NCBI GenBank assembly: GCA_029242715.1
Contig: JAQWTL010000007.1
Coordinates: forward strand, 248,001-312,000
Direction: 5' to 3'
DNA length: 64,000 bases
Source: Phycisphaerales bacterium
GTDB lineage: Bacteria > Planctomycetota > Phycisphaerae > Phycisphaerales > SM1A02
Shown: piece by piece, positions 17,355-26,789 of the stretch
Position numbering within the stretch: position 1 is the stretch's first letter
Layout of the letters: every line of letters begins with the position of its first letter
The notes under the pieces: generated by a model
Databases searched by the model: none
The model's input: the letters and a program-made list of their open reading frames with translations, nothing else
What the model was told of the DNA's origin: nothing
Position numbers and translations under genes: made by a program

Positions 17355-19280
17355 TCAGGCGTTCGTTCGCAAATTTGATTCCGTAACCAGGGCACCATCA
17401 GATGAATCAAACACGTCTTGCAACCATTGTTCAACGTTAAGAAGGGACCAGATCAAAAGCCGGCGGTTCTGCTGTCCTTCAAAGTGCGCTGAAACGAGTT
17501 CGCGGACTGGCTGAGGATCAAGGATCTCGAACAAAGCTGGCTGGCCCTCGAACAACACACGCCTAACAAAGTCGATGCTTTCACCCTTGAACCAACTCGC
17601 ATCAGGCGCGGAAAATCCCTGCTTGACAGCACTGGCAATGTCCTGGGGAATGTACTTCTCCATCACATCGCGAAGGATCTGCTTGCCATCCTTTGTTTTT
17701 TCGAAGTAGGCATGGCCTTTTTCACGCAAGTCGTTCTCATCAATTCTTACAACGTCTTCGAGATTGTTCAGCTTCAGAGCTACAGGACATGACATTGCGA
17801 AATCCACCAGGTCATTGTCCAGGAATGGAACGCGTGTCTCAAGACCATGCGACATGCTTAGTTTGTCTTCGACAACCAGCAGGCCATGAAGGAATGTCTT
17901 TGCTTCAAAGTACAGAGAGTGATTGATGAAATCCTCAGGTCTCTCAAGCTCGATATCACGTTGCTGAAAGACGTCACGAAAGATGTCACGGGTCCAGACC
18001 TGATCGACTTGACTCCAGATCGGCGAGAAGACTCTCTTGATATCTTCGTTGGCAATGAGTCGTTGCCAGTATTTGTAATACTGATCAATATAGTCCTCGA
18101 AGCCATTGCATCGAACCGCTCGGTAATACCGCCAGGGATACCCGCCGAACAACTCGTCACCCCCGGCACCGCTCAACACAACCTTGACGAACTTGCTCGC
18201 CAGTTGGGCTGCGTAGTAGTTGGGATAGCTCTGGCCGACACGAGGTTCTTCGAGGTGATGGGCCAGCCTGGGCATGGCACGTTCCATGTCACCGGCCTTG
18301 AGCACCATTTCATAATGCTCCGTCTTGTAGACAGCCGACATGGCCTCAGCCTTGACCCGTTCATCGAATGACATCTCGATACCAGAAGCTGAACTCAGAT
18401 CAAACCCACATGTAAAGGTCTTGATGTACGGCAACTCCCTGGATGCGAGCGCCGTGAGTGTCCCTGAGTCCATTCCGCCAGAAAGATAGGAACCGAGCTC
18501 GACATCACTGACCAGTTGCCGTGACACAGCCTGCTTCATGAGCCGATCCAATTCCTCGCGGTACTCGCGTGGATCAGCAGGAGCATCAGGCTCTCTGAAG
18601 TCATAGTCCCAGTACCGGTTCAACTCGGGATCTGCATCATGACCAAGCGGCATCCTGGCAATGGTTCCAGCTGGAATCAGTCGTACATTCTTCAGCAACG
18701 TTCGATCAGTGAATATGTTCTGGAATGTGAAGTATTCCAGCATCGCCTCTGGATCAACTTCTCGACGAGCGTCCGGATGCTGGAGGATCGCTTTCTGCTC
18801 GGATCCAAACAGAAACGTTGAACCCCATCGTGCCCAATAGAGCGGCTTGATGCCATAACGATCACGAACCAGGTACAAAGACTGGTCTCGCTTGTCCCAG
18901 ATGGCAAAGGCGAACATTCCATTGAAACGCTTGACACAGTCAGGTCCCCACTCCTGCCAGGCCTGAAGGACTACTTCTGAATCCGTGCGGGACTTGAACT
19001 GATGGCCCAGACCCTCCAGTTCAGCTCGCAGTTCTCGGAAGTTGTAGATCTCGCCGTTATAGACAATCGCAATCTTCTCATCAGCCGTCACCATGGGCTG
19101 GTGCCCAGCTGCGGACAGATCGATGATCGCCAGCCGCCGATGACCCAGACCAACCATGCCGTCGACGTAGAAGCCCTCTCCGTCAGGACCGCGATGGGCC
19201 AGGACATCGGCCATCTTCCGAAGAACTGCAGGAGCAGCCGGTGCGCCGTTGAGGTGGAAGATCCCCGCGATTCCACACAT
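17355..19280 (-). CDS. asnB: Asparagine synthase (glutamine-hydrolysing) type amidotransferase
   Basis: 641 residues. Cys2 of MCGIAGIFH is the N-terminal nucleophile of the class II glutaminase domain (residues ~2-215). The synthetase domain has the ATP pyrophosphatase loop YLSGGMDSGTLTAL near residue 260 and LSGAGGDELFGGYPWRY. In polysaccharide loci this family (WbpS-like) often amidates the carboxyl of a sugar uronic acid instead of aspartate, which would fit the uronic acid pathway encoded nearby (inference). The start shares one base with the stop of the aminotransferase gene (TGATG). Confidence 0.85.
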   Translation of the reverse strand: MCGIAGIFHLNGAPAAPAVLRKMADVLAHRGPDGEGFYVDGMVGLGHRRLAIIDLSAAGHQPMVTADEKIAIVYNGEIYNFRELRAELEGLGHQFKSRTDSEVVLQAWQEWGPDCVKRFNGMFAFAIWDKRDQSLYLVRDRYGIKPLYWARWGSTFLFGSEQKAILQHPDARREVDPEAMLEYFTFQNIFTDRTLLKNVRLIPAGTIARMPLGHDADPELNRYWDYDFREPDAPADPREYREELDRLMKQAVSRQLVSDVELGSYLSGGMDSGTLTALASRELPYIKTFTCGFDLSSASGIEMSFDERVKAEAMSAVYKTEHYEMVLKAGDMERAMPRLAHHLEEPRVGQSYPNYYAAQLASKFVKVVLSGAGGDELFGGYPWRYYRAVRCNGFEDYIDQYYKYWQRLIANEDIKRVFSPIWSQVDQVWTRDIFRDVFQQRDIELERPEDFINHSLYFEAKTFLHGLLVVEDKLSMSHGLETRVPFLDNDLVDFAMSCPVALKLNNLEDVVRIDENDLREKGHAYFEKTKDGKQILRDVMEKYIPQDIASAVKQGFSAPDASWFKGESIDFVRRVLFEGQPALFEILDPQPVRELVSAHFEGQQNRRLLIWSLLNVEQWLQDVFDSSDGALVTESNLRTNA

Positions 19281-20443
19281 CAGCCCAGGCTCCGTATCGC
19301 CTCGGTCACGTAGGCGTAATCATCATCGTCCATGCGATTGTGCAATGGGATGGCCATCGTATTGGCCGCACAATCACGGGCATGCGGAAAGTCATCCGGC
19401 TTCAAGTCGTATTGATCCCGGTAATAGTGAAGCTCGTGGACCGCGTGTGTTCCTGGTCGAGTCGCAACGCCCCGGTCATTCAAGATGGACATCATCTCGT
19501 TGCGAGACATCGGGGCCTTTGCAGGATCAACCCAGGTCACGAAGGCCTGCCAGGCATGGCGGCCATCGGTTGGAATCACTGGCATTCGTAACCAGGAGAG
19601 ATCGGCAAGCGCTTCACAATAGGCTTCAGCACGTTGCTGTCTCTCGACGATGAACTGCTCCAGCTTTCCAATCTGAACGAGACCCATCGCACCTTGCAGA
19701 TCAGTCATGCGATAGTTGAAACCCAGCATGTTGAAGTCCGGAAGACGCCATGGACTTGGTCCATGATGACGTTGCTCCTCGGAGATTTCGGCGCCGTGGT
19801 TACGCATCTTTTCCATTCGCTCGGCGAGATCCGCGTGCTTCGTCGTGATCATCCCTCCTTCTCCGGTCGTGATCGACTTGCGAGGATGGAATGAAAACGC
19901 CGCCACATCACCAAGTCCACCAGCTGGAGTCCCCTTGTATGACGCACCTGCGGCACAGGCCGCATCTTCGAGGATTGAAACGCCTTGAGGAAGAACAGCG
20001 CGAAGTCCATCCATGTCAGCACAGAGTCCGAAGAGATGCACAGGGATGACGGCGCGAGTTCGATCGGTCAGTTTTCGGGCCACATCGGCAACATCGATGT
20101 TATTCGTGACTGGATCAACATCTGCGAAGACCGGCGTAGCGCCGCAGTAGAGAACAACGTTGGCCGTTGCGATCCAGGTGAAGGCCGGCAGGATGACCTC
20201 ATCGCCAGGTCCGACCCCCAAGCCAGCCAGGGCCAGATGCAAGCCTGTCGTGCAACTGGTCACCGCCAGCGCATGAGGAACATCATGAAGTTCGGCAAAT
20301 GTCTGCTCAAAGGCTGCAACCTTTGGGCCTTGCGTGACCCAACCACTGAGAATGGATTCTCGAACAGCTTCACATTCTTCCTCACCGGTTGCCGGAAGCG
20401 AGATCTGAATCCGTCGTAGTTCCGTCTTGGGATCAATGGTCAT
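19280..20443 (-). CDS. DegT/DnrJ/EryC1 sugar aminotransferase, second copy
   Basis: 387 residues. The PLP lysine is in FHPRKSITTGEGGMITT near residue 190, and the cofactor aspartate in SILEDAACAAGASY near residue 165. The N-terminal SGWVTQGPKVAAFEQTFAE is typical. It is clearly different from the enzyme at 7972, so the locus makes two amino sugars. With the WlbA-type oxidase at 21572 it could aminate UDP-3-keto-GlcNAcA (the WbpE role), though a perosamine-type 4-aminotransferase is an alternative. It overlaps the upstream epimerase gene by four bases and the downstream asnB by one. Confidence 0.82.
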   Translation of the reverse strand: MTIDPKTELRRIQISLPATGEEECEAVRESILSGWVTQGPKVAAFEQTFAELHDVPHALAVTSCTTGLHLALAGLGVGPGDEVILPAFTWIATANVVLYCGATPVFADVDPVTNNIDVADVARKLTDRTRAVIPVHLFGLCADMDGLRAVLPQGVSILEDAACAAGASYKGTPAGGLGDVAAFSFHPRKSITTGEGGMITTKHADLAERMEKMRNHGAEISEEQRHHGPSPWRLPDFNMLGFNYRMTDLQGAMGLVQIGKLEQFIVERQQRAEAYCEALADLSWLRMPVIPTDGRHAWQAFVTWVDPAKAPMSRNEMMSILNDRGVATRPGTHAVHELHYYRDQYDLKPDDFPHARDCAANTMAIPLHNRMDDDDYAYVTEAIRSLG

Positions 20444-21459
20444 CCCTGGATACCAACAGCGCGTCGTCTCGCCTCAGTCTCCAGCTTGTGAGCTGATCGC
20501 CACTCGATCAACTGCTGCAGGCCGTCATCCAGTGAAACCTGTGCGGTAAAGTCGATCTCTTCTGATGCTCGCTTCGGACAGCCGATTCGGTTTCGAACGA
20601 GCGTTGCCTGGCTCCGATCCGCGTACTCGATCGGTTTGTCGCAATCCGTCAGAACCAGCAGTCTCTCTGCCAGTTCCTTGAGCGAAGTCCTGGTTCCAGT
20701 CCCGACGTTGTAGAACCGATCCGTAGCATCTGACTTCATGGCACAGACGTTTGCCAGACCACAATCCTCCACAGCCACGAAATCGAAGGCTTCCGATCCA
20801 TCACCGAAGATGACTGGCGAGAGGCCCTCATCGATTCGATCGAGCATCTTCATGATCACGGCGATGTACGCACCTCGATAGTCCTGACGAGGTCCATAGA
20901 CGTTCATGTAGCGAAGGCCGACATAGTCGAAATGCTGATCCGAATCACGATGCCGGTGGTAAAGGCTGCGGCACATGTGCTCACCAGCAATCTTGGTGGC
21001 GCCATAGAAATTCTGATTGTTGTATGGATGCGTATCCTCAACCATGGGCTCAGACACGGCATCGCCATAGACCGAAGCCGAAGAGGAGTACACCAGCCGC
21101 TTCACACCTGTTCGGATACAGGCCTGAAGAACATTGAAGGTGCCCTCGATATTGACCTTGAAGGCTGACCGCTCAAACTCATGGCAATGCAGCAACCAGA
21201 GGGCGGCAAAGTGAAAAACCCCATCCATGCCATCGCAGCCCGCCTCAAGAATGTCCTGATGCAGGACATCGCCCCCGAGTGGAAAAACATTTACACGCGG
21301 ATCTGAAAGCGCCTCTGAGAGGTTTGCCCGTGAGCCACGAGTAAAGTTGTCATAGATTCGAATTTCCTCGACATCTTCTGCGAGAAGTCGATCAACCGTA
21401 TGGGAGCCGATAAGCCCAGCTCCACCAATCGCAAGTAGCCGTTTTCCAGCGAGATCCAT
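20440..21459 (-). CDS. NAD-dependent nucleotide-sugar epimerase/dehydratase
   Basis: 339 residues from the ATG at 21459. It is an extended SDR: cofactor loop LLAIGGAGLIGSHTVD at residues ~8-23, catalytic Tyr and Lys in NFYGATKIAGEHM near residue 148, and the substrate-side motif GLRYMNVYGPRQDY. The sequence is of the UDP-glucose 4-epimerase/related group, but the exact reaction cannot be read. It is the first gene of the 21459-15605 operon. A TATACT -10 hexamer lies 6 bases from its ATG, so transcription probably begins at the start codon. Confidence 0.8.
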   Translation of the reverse strand: MDLAGKRLLAIGGAGLIGSHTVDRLLAEDVEEIRIYDNFTRGSRANLSEALSDPRVNVFPLGGDVLHQDILEAGCDGMDGVFHFAALWLLHCHEFERSAFKVNIEGTFNVLQACIRTGVKRLVYSSSASVYGDAVSEPMVEDTHPYNNQNFYGATKIAGEHMCRSLYHRHRDSDQHFDYVGLRYMNVYGPRQDYRGAYIAVIMKMLDRIDEGLSPVIFGDGSEAFDFVAVEDCGLANVCAMKSDATDRFYNVGTGTRTSLKELAERLLVLTDCDKPIEYADRSQATLVRNRIGCPKRASEEIDFTAQVSLDDGLQQLIEWRSAHKLETEARRRAVGIQG

Positions 21460-21465
21460 GGCATC

Positions 21466-21471
21466 AGTATA
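21466..21471 (-). promoter_or_regulatory. -10 element of the epimerase-asnB operon, leaderless
   Basis: The minus-strand TATACT ends 6 bases before the ATG at 21459; the bases between are GATGCC. There is no Shine-Dalgarno sequence. Confidence 0.55.
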
Positions 21472-21558
21472 CACGGGCTGTATCGACCAAAGGCGTCATT
21501 GATGATCTTGCAACGTGGATGGCCGCCCTCTGGCAGAACGACCCGGATTCCAATCCGG

Positions 21559-21564
21559 TATCCT
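21559..21564 (+). promoter_or_regulatory. -10 element of the wlbA-like gene, leaderless GTG start
   Basis: TATCCT is followed by 7 bases (TCCATTT) and then GTG at 21572. The promoter position independently supports the GTG over the ATG at 21515. Confidence 0.55.
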
Positions 21565-21571
21565 TCCATTT

Positions 21572-22624
21572 GTGACAGAAGCCCTGAAAAATCGAAAGAT
21601 CCGCATCGGCCTGATTGGCTGTGGACGCATTGCCCAGAAACATCTGGCAGCAATCGAAGCCAACTCTGCCGATTGTGAGCTGGCATCACTGTGCGACCGT
21701 GATCCGGCTGCAATGGATGCGATGGAAGTCAATCCATCTGTCCCTCGGTTCAAGTCACTCACGAAGATGATCGAGGCCGGCGGGATCGATCTTGCTGTGA
21801 TCTGCACTCCAAGCGGATTGCATTCTCGGCAGACAATCCAGTGTGCGCGGGCTGGCATACACATCATGACGGAAAAGCCAATGGCTACGCGATGGCAGGA
21901 TGGCCTGGATATGGTCCGGGCCTGTGATGATGCTGGCGTAGAACTTTTCGTTGTCAAACAGAACCGTCAAAATGCAACACTTCAATTACTGAAGCGTGCC
22001 ATTGATGGTGGTCGGTTCGGACGCATTCATCTTGTCTCTTTGAATGTCTTCTGGACAAGGCCGCAAGAGTACTACGACACCGCTTCATGGCGAGGTACCT
22101 GGGAATACGATGGCGGCGCCTTGATGAACCAGGCCAGTCACTATGTTGATTTACTGGATTGGATGATCGGCCCTGTAGAGCGCGTTTGCGCCTTCACGGA
22201 AACCCGCGCTCGTGATATTGAAGTTGAAGATACCGCTGTTGTGAATGTTCGCTGGCGTTCTGGCGCTCTTGGAACAGTCGCAACCACCATGTGCACGTAT
22301 CCGAAGAATTACGAAGGATCCATTACGATCCTCGGAGAAACGGGGACCGTCAGAATTGGTGGTGTTGCGGTCAACGAGATCCAGGAATGGAACTTTGCTG
22401 ATGAGCATCCTGATGACAAGACCATCCAGGAATCCAATTACGAAACCACCAGTGTCTATGGCTACGGACATCCCCCCTTCTACCGGAATGTCATCCAGGC
22501 ACTTCGCGGCGAAGAATCAGCGTTGACCGATGGTCGCGAGGGACTCAAGAGCCTCGAATTGCTGATTGCCTGTTATCGCTCAGCGCGTAACGGCCAACCA
22601 GAAGCGTTGCCGCTGTCCTATTGA
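21572..22624 (+). CDS. wlbA: WlbA/WbpB-type UDP-GlcNAc-uronate 3-oxidase (Gfo/Idh/MocA family)
   Basis: 350 residues from the GTG at 21572, placed 7 bases after a -10 hexamer. The cofactor fold is IRIGLIGCGRIAQKH, then TEKPMATRW with the family lysine. The catalytic side reads DGGALMNQASHYVDLLDW. Several stretches are close to WlbA enzymes: VFWTRPQEYYDTASWRGTW, EVEDTAVVNVRWRSGALG, and YPKNYEGSITILGETGTVR. WlbA oxidises C3 of UDP-GlcNAc-uronic acid with bound NAD+. It is the second enzyme of the UDP-2,3-diacetamido-2,3-dideoxy-glucuronate pathway, after WbpA. The convergent WbpD-type acetyltransferase gene ends 34 bases downstream. Confidence 0.85.
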   Translation: MTEALKNRKIRIGLIGCGRIAQKHLAAIEANSADCELASLCDRDPAAMDAMEVNPSVPRFKSLTKMIEAGGIDLAVICTPSGLHSRQTIQCARAGIHIMTEKPMATRWQDGLDMVRACDDAGVELFVVKQNRQNATLQLLKRAIDGGRFGRIHLVSLNVFWTRPQEYYDTASWRGTWEYDGGALMNQASHYVDLLDWMIGPVERVCAFTETRARDIEVEDTAVVNVRWRSGALGTVATTMCTYPKNYEGSITILGETGTVRIGGVAVNEIQEWNFADEHPDDKTIQESNYETTSVYGYGHPPFYRNVIQALRGEESALTDGREGLKSLELLIACYRSARNGQPEALPLSY

Positions 22625-22658
22625 ATCAACTGAACTCACGTCGTTTTCCGAACCAGTC

Positions 22659-23255
22659 TCAACTGCTCGGTGATCGATTCACGTGGCCGTTGTCCATGCT
22701 GTAGTGGTCACCTGTATGCGGACAGGTCGTGGAACCGCTGCCCGACAATGGTAGATCCAGCCGCTCACCATGCGAGCTCATCCAACCTGAATGACGAGCG
22801 GGAACCCCCAGCATCAGCGACCACGGCTTGACATCACTGTTCACCACAGCACCAGCACCAATGAACGCGCCTTCACCGATCTCCACGCCACAGACAACCG
22901 TGCAGTTGGCACCGAGCGTGACACCTCTCCTCACCATCGTTGGACGATATTCGTCCTTGCGAGATACCGCTGATCGTGGGTTGTACACATTCGTAAAGAC
23001 CATGCTGGGGCCACAGAAGACATCGTCTTCGAGATGAACACTGTCATAAACAGACACATTGTTCTGAATCTTGACGTTGTTGCCGATCGTGACATCGTTA
23101 CCCACGAAGACGCCCTGGCCCAATGAGCAGCCAGATCCGATGACGGCCCCGGAGCAGATATGGACAAAATGCCACACGCGACTTTCGTCGCCGATTGTCG
23201 CCCCCTCGTCCACTATGGCTGATTCATGGATCGAAACAGATGATGACACAGTCAT
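22659..23255 (-). CDS. wbpD: WbpD/WlbB-type UDP-sugar 3-N-acetyltransferase
   Basis: 198 residues from the ATG at 23255, with GGAG 10 bases upstream; longer frames lack support. It consists of left-handed beta-helix hexapeptide repeats ([19 protein letters not shown], then [19 protein letters not shown]). The loop [18 protein letters not shown] and the end [15 protein letters not shown] are typical of WbpD/WlbB. These enzymes N-acetylate UDP-GlcNAc(3NH2)A to the 2,3-diacetamido uronic acid. About 40 extra C-terminal residues (rich in Ser, His and Gly) follow the usual end. Its closeness to wlbA supports the assignment. Confidence 0.83.
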   Translation of the reverse strand: MTVSSSVSIHESAIVDEGATIGDESRVWHFVHICSGAVIGSGCSLGQGVFVGNDVTIGNNVKIQNNVSVYDSVHLEDDVFCGPSMVFTNVYNPRSAVSRKDEYRPTMVRRGVTLGANCTVVCGVEIGEGAFIGAGAVVNSDVKPWSLMLGVPARHSGWMSSHGERLDLPLSGSGSTTCPHTGDHYSMDNGHVNRSPSS

Positions 23256-23435
23256 GACGCCCATTCTCCGATGAAATCCTGTTTGGCCAGCAGTTCCATG
23301 CCCGCCACAGGGCTTGGCAACAAGATACTGCCATGAGTGCCCTATGGTCATCCCGCTGAACTCAGCCAAAGCATTTTTCAGCTCAATAGATGACCTGATC
23401 CAGCACTCCAACCTATCATCCCCGCAGAAACCGGC

Positions 23436-25250
23436 ATGAAACAGCTCCTACGCAAATCCTATGGCCTTCTTGAGCACCACGAACGCAAGCAGCTCTTGCT
23501 GCTTGTGATTTTGATGATCGGGCAGGCTTGCCTTGAAGTTGTTTCGATCGGATCCATTCTGCCGTTCATGGGGCTTCTGGAAAGACCCGAAGCCATTCAC
23601 AGCATCTGGTTCACGCAATGGGCCTACGAAGCATTTGGATTCACAAGCGATCACAGCTTCCTGATCATGGCTGGGGTGGTCGTGCTGTCCCTGTTCCTCA
23701 TTGTCAATGCCGTGAATGCGATAAGCCTGTGGGCACAAGCTCGTTTCTCCTGGATGCGAAGCTTCTCGGTATCCCGTCGGCTACTGGAAGCCTACCTCAG
23801 CCGACCATATACCTTTTTCCTGCAACGCAACAGCTCTGATTTCACTCGTAGCATTTACCAGGAAGTCCGACAGGTTGTCGTCGGCATCATCCTTCCTATG
23901 GTGATGTTGTTGTCACGTTGTATTTCCGTTTTCCTCATTCTCCTGTTGCTCACTTACATCAACTGGGCAATTTCGCTGGGACTTGCCGCTCTGATAATTG
24001 GCACATATGGCGTGGTCTATGTCCTAAGTCGGAAAATCCTGACTCGAATTGGCGAACGAATTGTCGTTGCAAATGAAGAGTGCTATCGGGTCACGAATGA
24101 AGCCTTTGGTGGAATCAAGGAAGCCAAACTGAGTGGACTGGAATCGGCCTATGTTGAGGCTTATTCACCACCTGGCTTCATGGTTGGTCGTATGGCTACC
24201 AGACGAGCAGTCATGGCTGGCGTTCCCAGGTACATCCTCGAGTCTGTTGCCTTTGGTGGGATGCTTGCAATCGTTCTTGTCTTACTCGCTACAAGTGGTT
24301 CCATATCAGAGATCATCCCAACGGTTTCCGTCTTTGCCTTTGCAGGCTACCGCTTGATGCCTGCTCTTTCGCAGGTGTTTGTTTCCATTGCCAACATACG
24401 CTCCTCAACCGCAAGCCTGGACGTTGTCGTCAAGGATCTTGATGATGCCTACAACGAGCCTGGATTTGATCTGGAGGCCCCGGCACTCCCGCTGAAATCA
24501 TCGCTTTCCCTCCAGGGTGTTTCGTTCAACTACAGCACCAAGAGAAAGCCGATACTCGAAGATATCAATCTTGAAATCGCGAGAGGCGAATCCATTGCAA
24601 TCGTGGGCCCAACAGGTTCAGGAAAGACAACCCTGATTGATATCCTGCTTGGTCTGCTGGAACCCACCAGTGGTGTCATGGCCGTTGATGGAACAGCGGT
24701 TGACCGAAGTACCGTGCGTGGATGGCAGAAGCAGCTTGGCTATGTCCCTCAGCATATATTTTTATGTGATGACACCATCAGTCGGAATATCAGCCTTGGA
24801 ACGAATGGCGACTCCGTAGACATCGAACGCATGGAAAACGCGACGACCCTCGCAGGGCTGCACGAATTCATATCCAATGAACTGCCTGAGGGCTATCAGA
24901 CCAAAGTTGGTGAACGAGGTGTCCGCTTGAGTGGCGGCCAGATTCAGCGACTTGGAATTGCCCGGGCCATTTATCGTGATCCCAGCATGCTCTTCCTTGA
25001 TGAAGCGACCAGCGCCCTGGATGCCCATACCGAGCAAGCTGTCATGGAAGGTCTTCAGGGAGACACGAAGAAACGGACTGTAGTGATCATTGCACACCGA
25101 CTTTCAACAGTCCGGTTCTGTGACCGAATCGTGGTTCTGAATTCAGGAAAGATCGTTGATATTGGAACCTGGGACGAGTTGATGGATCGATGTGATTTGT
25201 TCAATAAACTCGCAGGCAAGCAGTCAACAACTCACCGTGCTGGCGAGTGA
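23436..25250 (+). CDS. PglK/MsbA-type ABC flippase (fused membrane and ATPase domains)
   Basis: 604 residues. The transmembrane domain has about six helices over residues 15-310. The ATPase domain runs from ~360: Walker [16 protein letters not shown]-loop YVPQHIF, signature [15 protein letters not shown], Walker [14 protein letters not shown] and H-loop IIAHRLSTV. The domain order is that of homodimeric type IV exporters. Length and context fit PglK-like proteins, which flip undecaprenyl-linked glycans; MsbA-like lipid export is the alternative. It lies 29 bases upstream of the epimerase gene, so the two are probably one unit. Confidence 0.82.
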   Translation: MKQLLRKSYGLLEHHERKQLLLLVILMIGQACLEVVSIGSILPFMGLLERPEAIHSIWFTQWAYEAFGFTSDHSFLIMAGVVVLSLFLIVNAVNAISLWAQARFSWMRSFSVSRRLLEAYLSRPYTFFLQRNSSDFTRSIYQEVRQVVVGIILPMVMLLSRCISVFLILLLLTYINWAISLGLAALIIGTYGVVYVLSRKILTRIGERIVVANEECYRVTNEAFGGIKEAKLSGLESAYVEAYSPPGFMVGRMATRRAVMAGVPRYILESVAFGGMLAIVLVLLATSGSISEIIPTVSVFAFAGYRLMPALSQVFVSIANIRSSTASLDVVVKDLDDAYNEPGFDLEAPALPLKSSLSLQGVSFNYSTKRKPILEDINLEIARGESIAIVGPTGSGKTTLIDILLGLLEPTSGVMAVDGTAVDRSTVRGWQKQLGYVPQHIFLCDDTISRNISLGTNGDSVDIERMENATTLAGLHEFISNELPEGYQTKVGERGVRLSGGQIQRLGIARAIYRDPSMLFLDEATSALDAHTEQAVMEGLQGDTKKRTVVIIAHRLSTVRFCDRIVVLNSGKIVDIGTWDELMDRCDLFNKLAGKQSTTHRAGE

Positions 25251-25279
25251 TAACATCTGAGTAAATCAGGAGCTTTTCC

Positions 25280-26296
25280 ATGCGGGTTCTTGTCACCGGT
25301 GCCGCCGGTTTCATCGGTTCATTCACAACTCACCGCCTGCTTGATCGCGGCGATGAAGTTGTTGGCCTGGACAATCTCAACGACTACTACGATCCGAACC
25401 TCAAGCAGTCGAGACTGGATCGAATCCAGGCATCTCCTGGCTCGGACCGCTTTGAATTCGTCAAGGCAGATCTTGCCGACCGAAAAGCCATGGAAAAGGT
25501 CTTTGAATCGAAATCCATCGACCGGGTTGTTCATCTCGCCGCTCAGGCGGGCGTCCGATACTCCCTTGAATGCCCTCACATATATACAGAGTCGAATATC
25601 ACGGGCTTTCTTCACATCCTTGAAGGATGTCGGCACAGTGATATCAAGCACCTTGTGTACGCATCAACTTCTTCCGTATACGGAAGCGATACATCGATGC
25701 CCTTCTCAGAGCATCTGGGTGCCGATCATCCGATGACGCTCTATGCCGCTACCAAGCGTGCCAATGAACTGATGGCACATTCCTACAGCAGTTTGTTTGG
25801 ACTACCTTCTACTGGGCTGCGATTCTTTACCGTGTATGGCCCATGGGGCCGCCCAGACATGGCCCTGTTCCTGTTTGCCAAATCCATTCTGGCAGGCAAA
25901 CCAATTGACGTATTCAATCACGGAAACCATCGCCGCGACTTCACGTATGTCGGTGACATCGTCGAGGGAATCGTCCGTGTCCTGGATCAAGCCCCCAGTC
26001 CATCTCCGGACTATGACACCAATGCACCAGATCCTGCCATCAGCAATGTTCCCTGGCGTGTCTACAACATCGGGAACAGCAAGCCAGTTGAACTGATGCA
26101 TTACATCCAGGTCCTGGAAAAATGCCTGGGTAAAACTGCTGAAAAGAACATGCTGCCAATGCAGCAAGGCGATATTCCTGCCACATGGGCAGATACCTCT
26201 GATCTTGCATCGCACATGGATTACCAACCTTCAACAACTGTTGAAGAAGGTGTACGAGCATTCGTGGATTGGTATCTGGACTACTACGAATCCTGA
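25280..26296 (+). CDS. UDP-glucuronate 4-epimerase-like (LpsL type)
   Basis: 338 residues. The SDR cofactor loop is [19 protein letters not shown], followed by [17 protein letters not shown], a stretch characteristic of UDP-glucuronate epimerases. The catalytic pair is in [32 protein letters not shown] also matches that group. A CAGGAG ribosome site lies 7 bases before the ATG. It could epimerise UDP-glucuronic acid or the uronic acid made by the WbpA/WlbA route. The 3' end overlaps the convergent sixA gene by 13 bases. Confidence 0.83.
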   Translation: MRVLVTGAAGFIGSFTTHRLLDRGDEVVGLDNLNDYYDPNLKQSRLDRIQASPGSDRFEFVKADLADRKAMEKVFESKSIDRVVHLAAQAGVRYSLECPHIYTESNITGFLHILEGCRHSDIKHLVYASTSSVYGSDTSMPFSEHLGADHPMTLYAATKRANELMAHSYSSLFGLPSTGLRFFTVYGPWGRPDMALFLFAKSILAGKPIDVFNHGNHRRDFTYVGDIVEGIVRVLDQAPSPSPDYDTNAPDPAISNVPWRVYNIGNSKPVELMHYIQVLEKCLGKTAEKNMLPMQQGDIPATWADTSDLASHMDYQPSTTVEEGVRAFVDWYLDYYES

Positions 26297-26784
26297 TCAG
26301 GCAGTTCCTTGGGGCGCCAGAGCGCAGCCAGAGATCCCCTGCGTTCCACCAGCAAATCCGTCCAGGAACGATCAAAGTCAATCACTGCAATCACTGCTGT
26401 CGGGCAGGATTCGACCTGAGCGGTTGTCTCTTGGAGAAAATCCTCGATGCCGGGATTATGCGCCACCAACATGATGCATTCCTGATCACGACACTCGGTT
26501 GCAATCGTTTCCAACATGGTGTCGGGCGTGGAGTGATACAAGCACTTGCATAACTGGATATCAGGAGCGGGGTCCCAATTGGCCGCTACCAGTTCTGCCG
26601 TCGATCTGGCTCGCTCGGCCGTCGAGCTGAGAATCAAATCCGGGCGCAACGAACGTTCGACGAGCCACTGCCCCATCCGAGGCCCATCGCGTTTGCCGCG
26701 TCCGTTCAATGGACGATCATGATCGGACATGAGCGGATCTGACCAGCTCGATTTGGCATGACGCATGAGAAGTAAACGACCCAA
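26284..26784 (-). CDS. sixA: Phosphohistidine phosphatase SixA
   Basis: 166 residues. The N-terminal RHG-type motif is [11 protein letters not shown], with further histidine phosphatase marks [27 protein letters not shown] and [10 protein letters not shown]. The start is a TTG at 26784: GGAG lies 8 bases upstream, and the next ATG (26766) would cut into the first beta strand before the catalytic histidine. SixA removes phosphate from phosphohistidine in proteins. The gene begins 5 bases after the ppk stop, so the two are surely co-transcribed. Confidence 0.85.
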   Translation of the reverse strand: MGRLLLMRHAKSSWSDPLMSDHDRPLNGRGKRDGPRMGQWLVERSLRPDLILSSTAERARSTAELVAANWDPAPDIQLCKCLYHSTPDTMLETIATECRDQECIMLVAHNPGIEDFLQETTAQVESCPTAVIAVIDFDRSWTDLLVERRGSLAALWRPKELPDQDS

Positions 26785-26789
26785 CTCAA

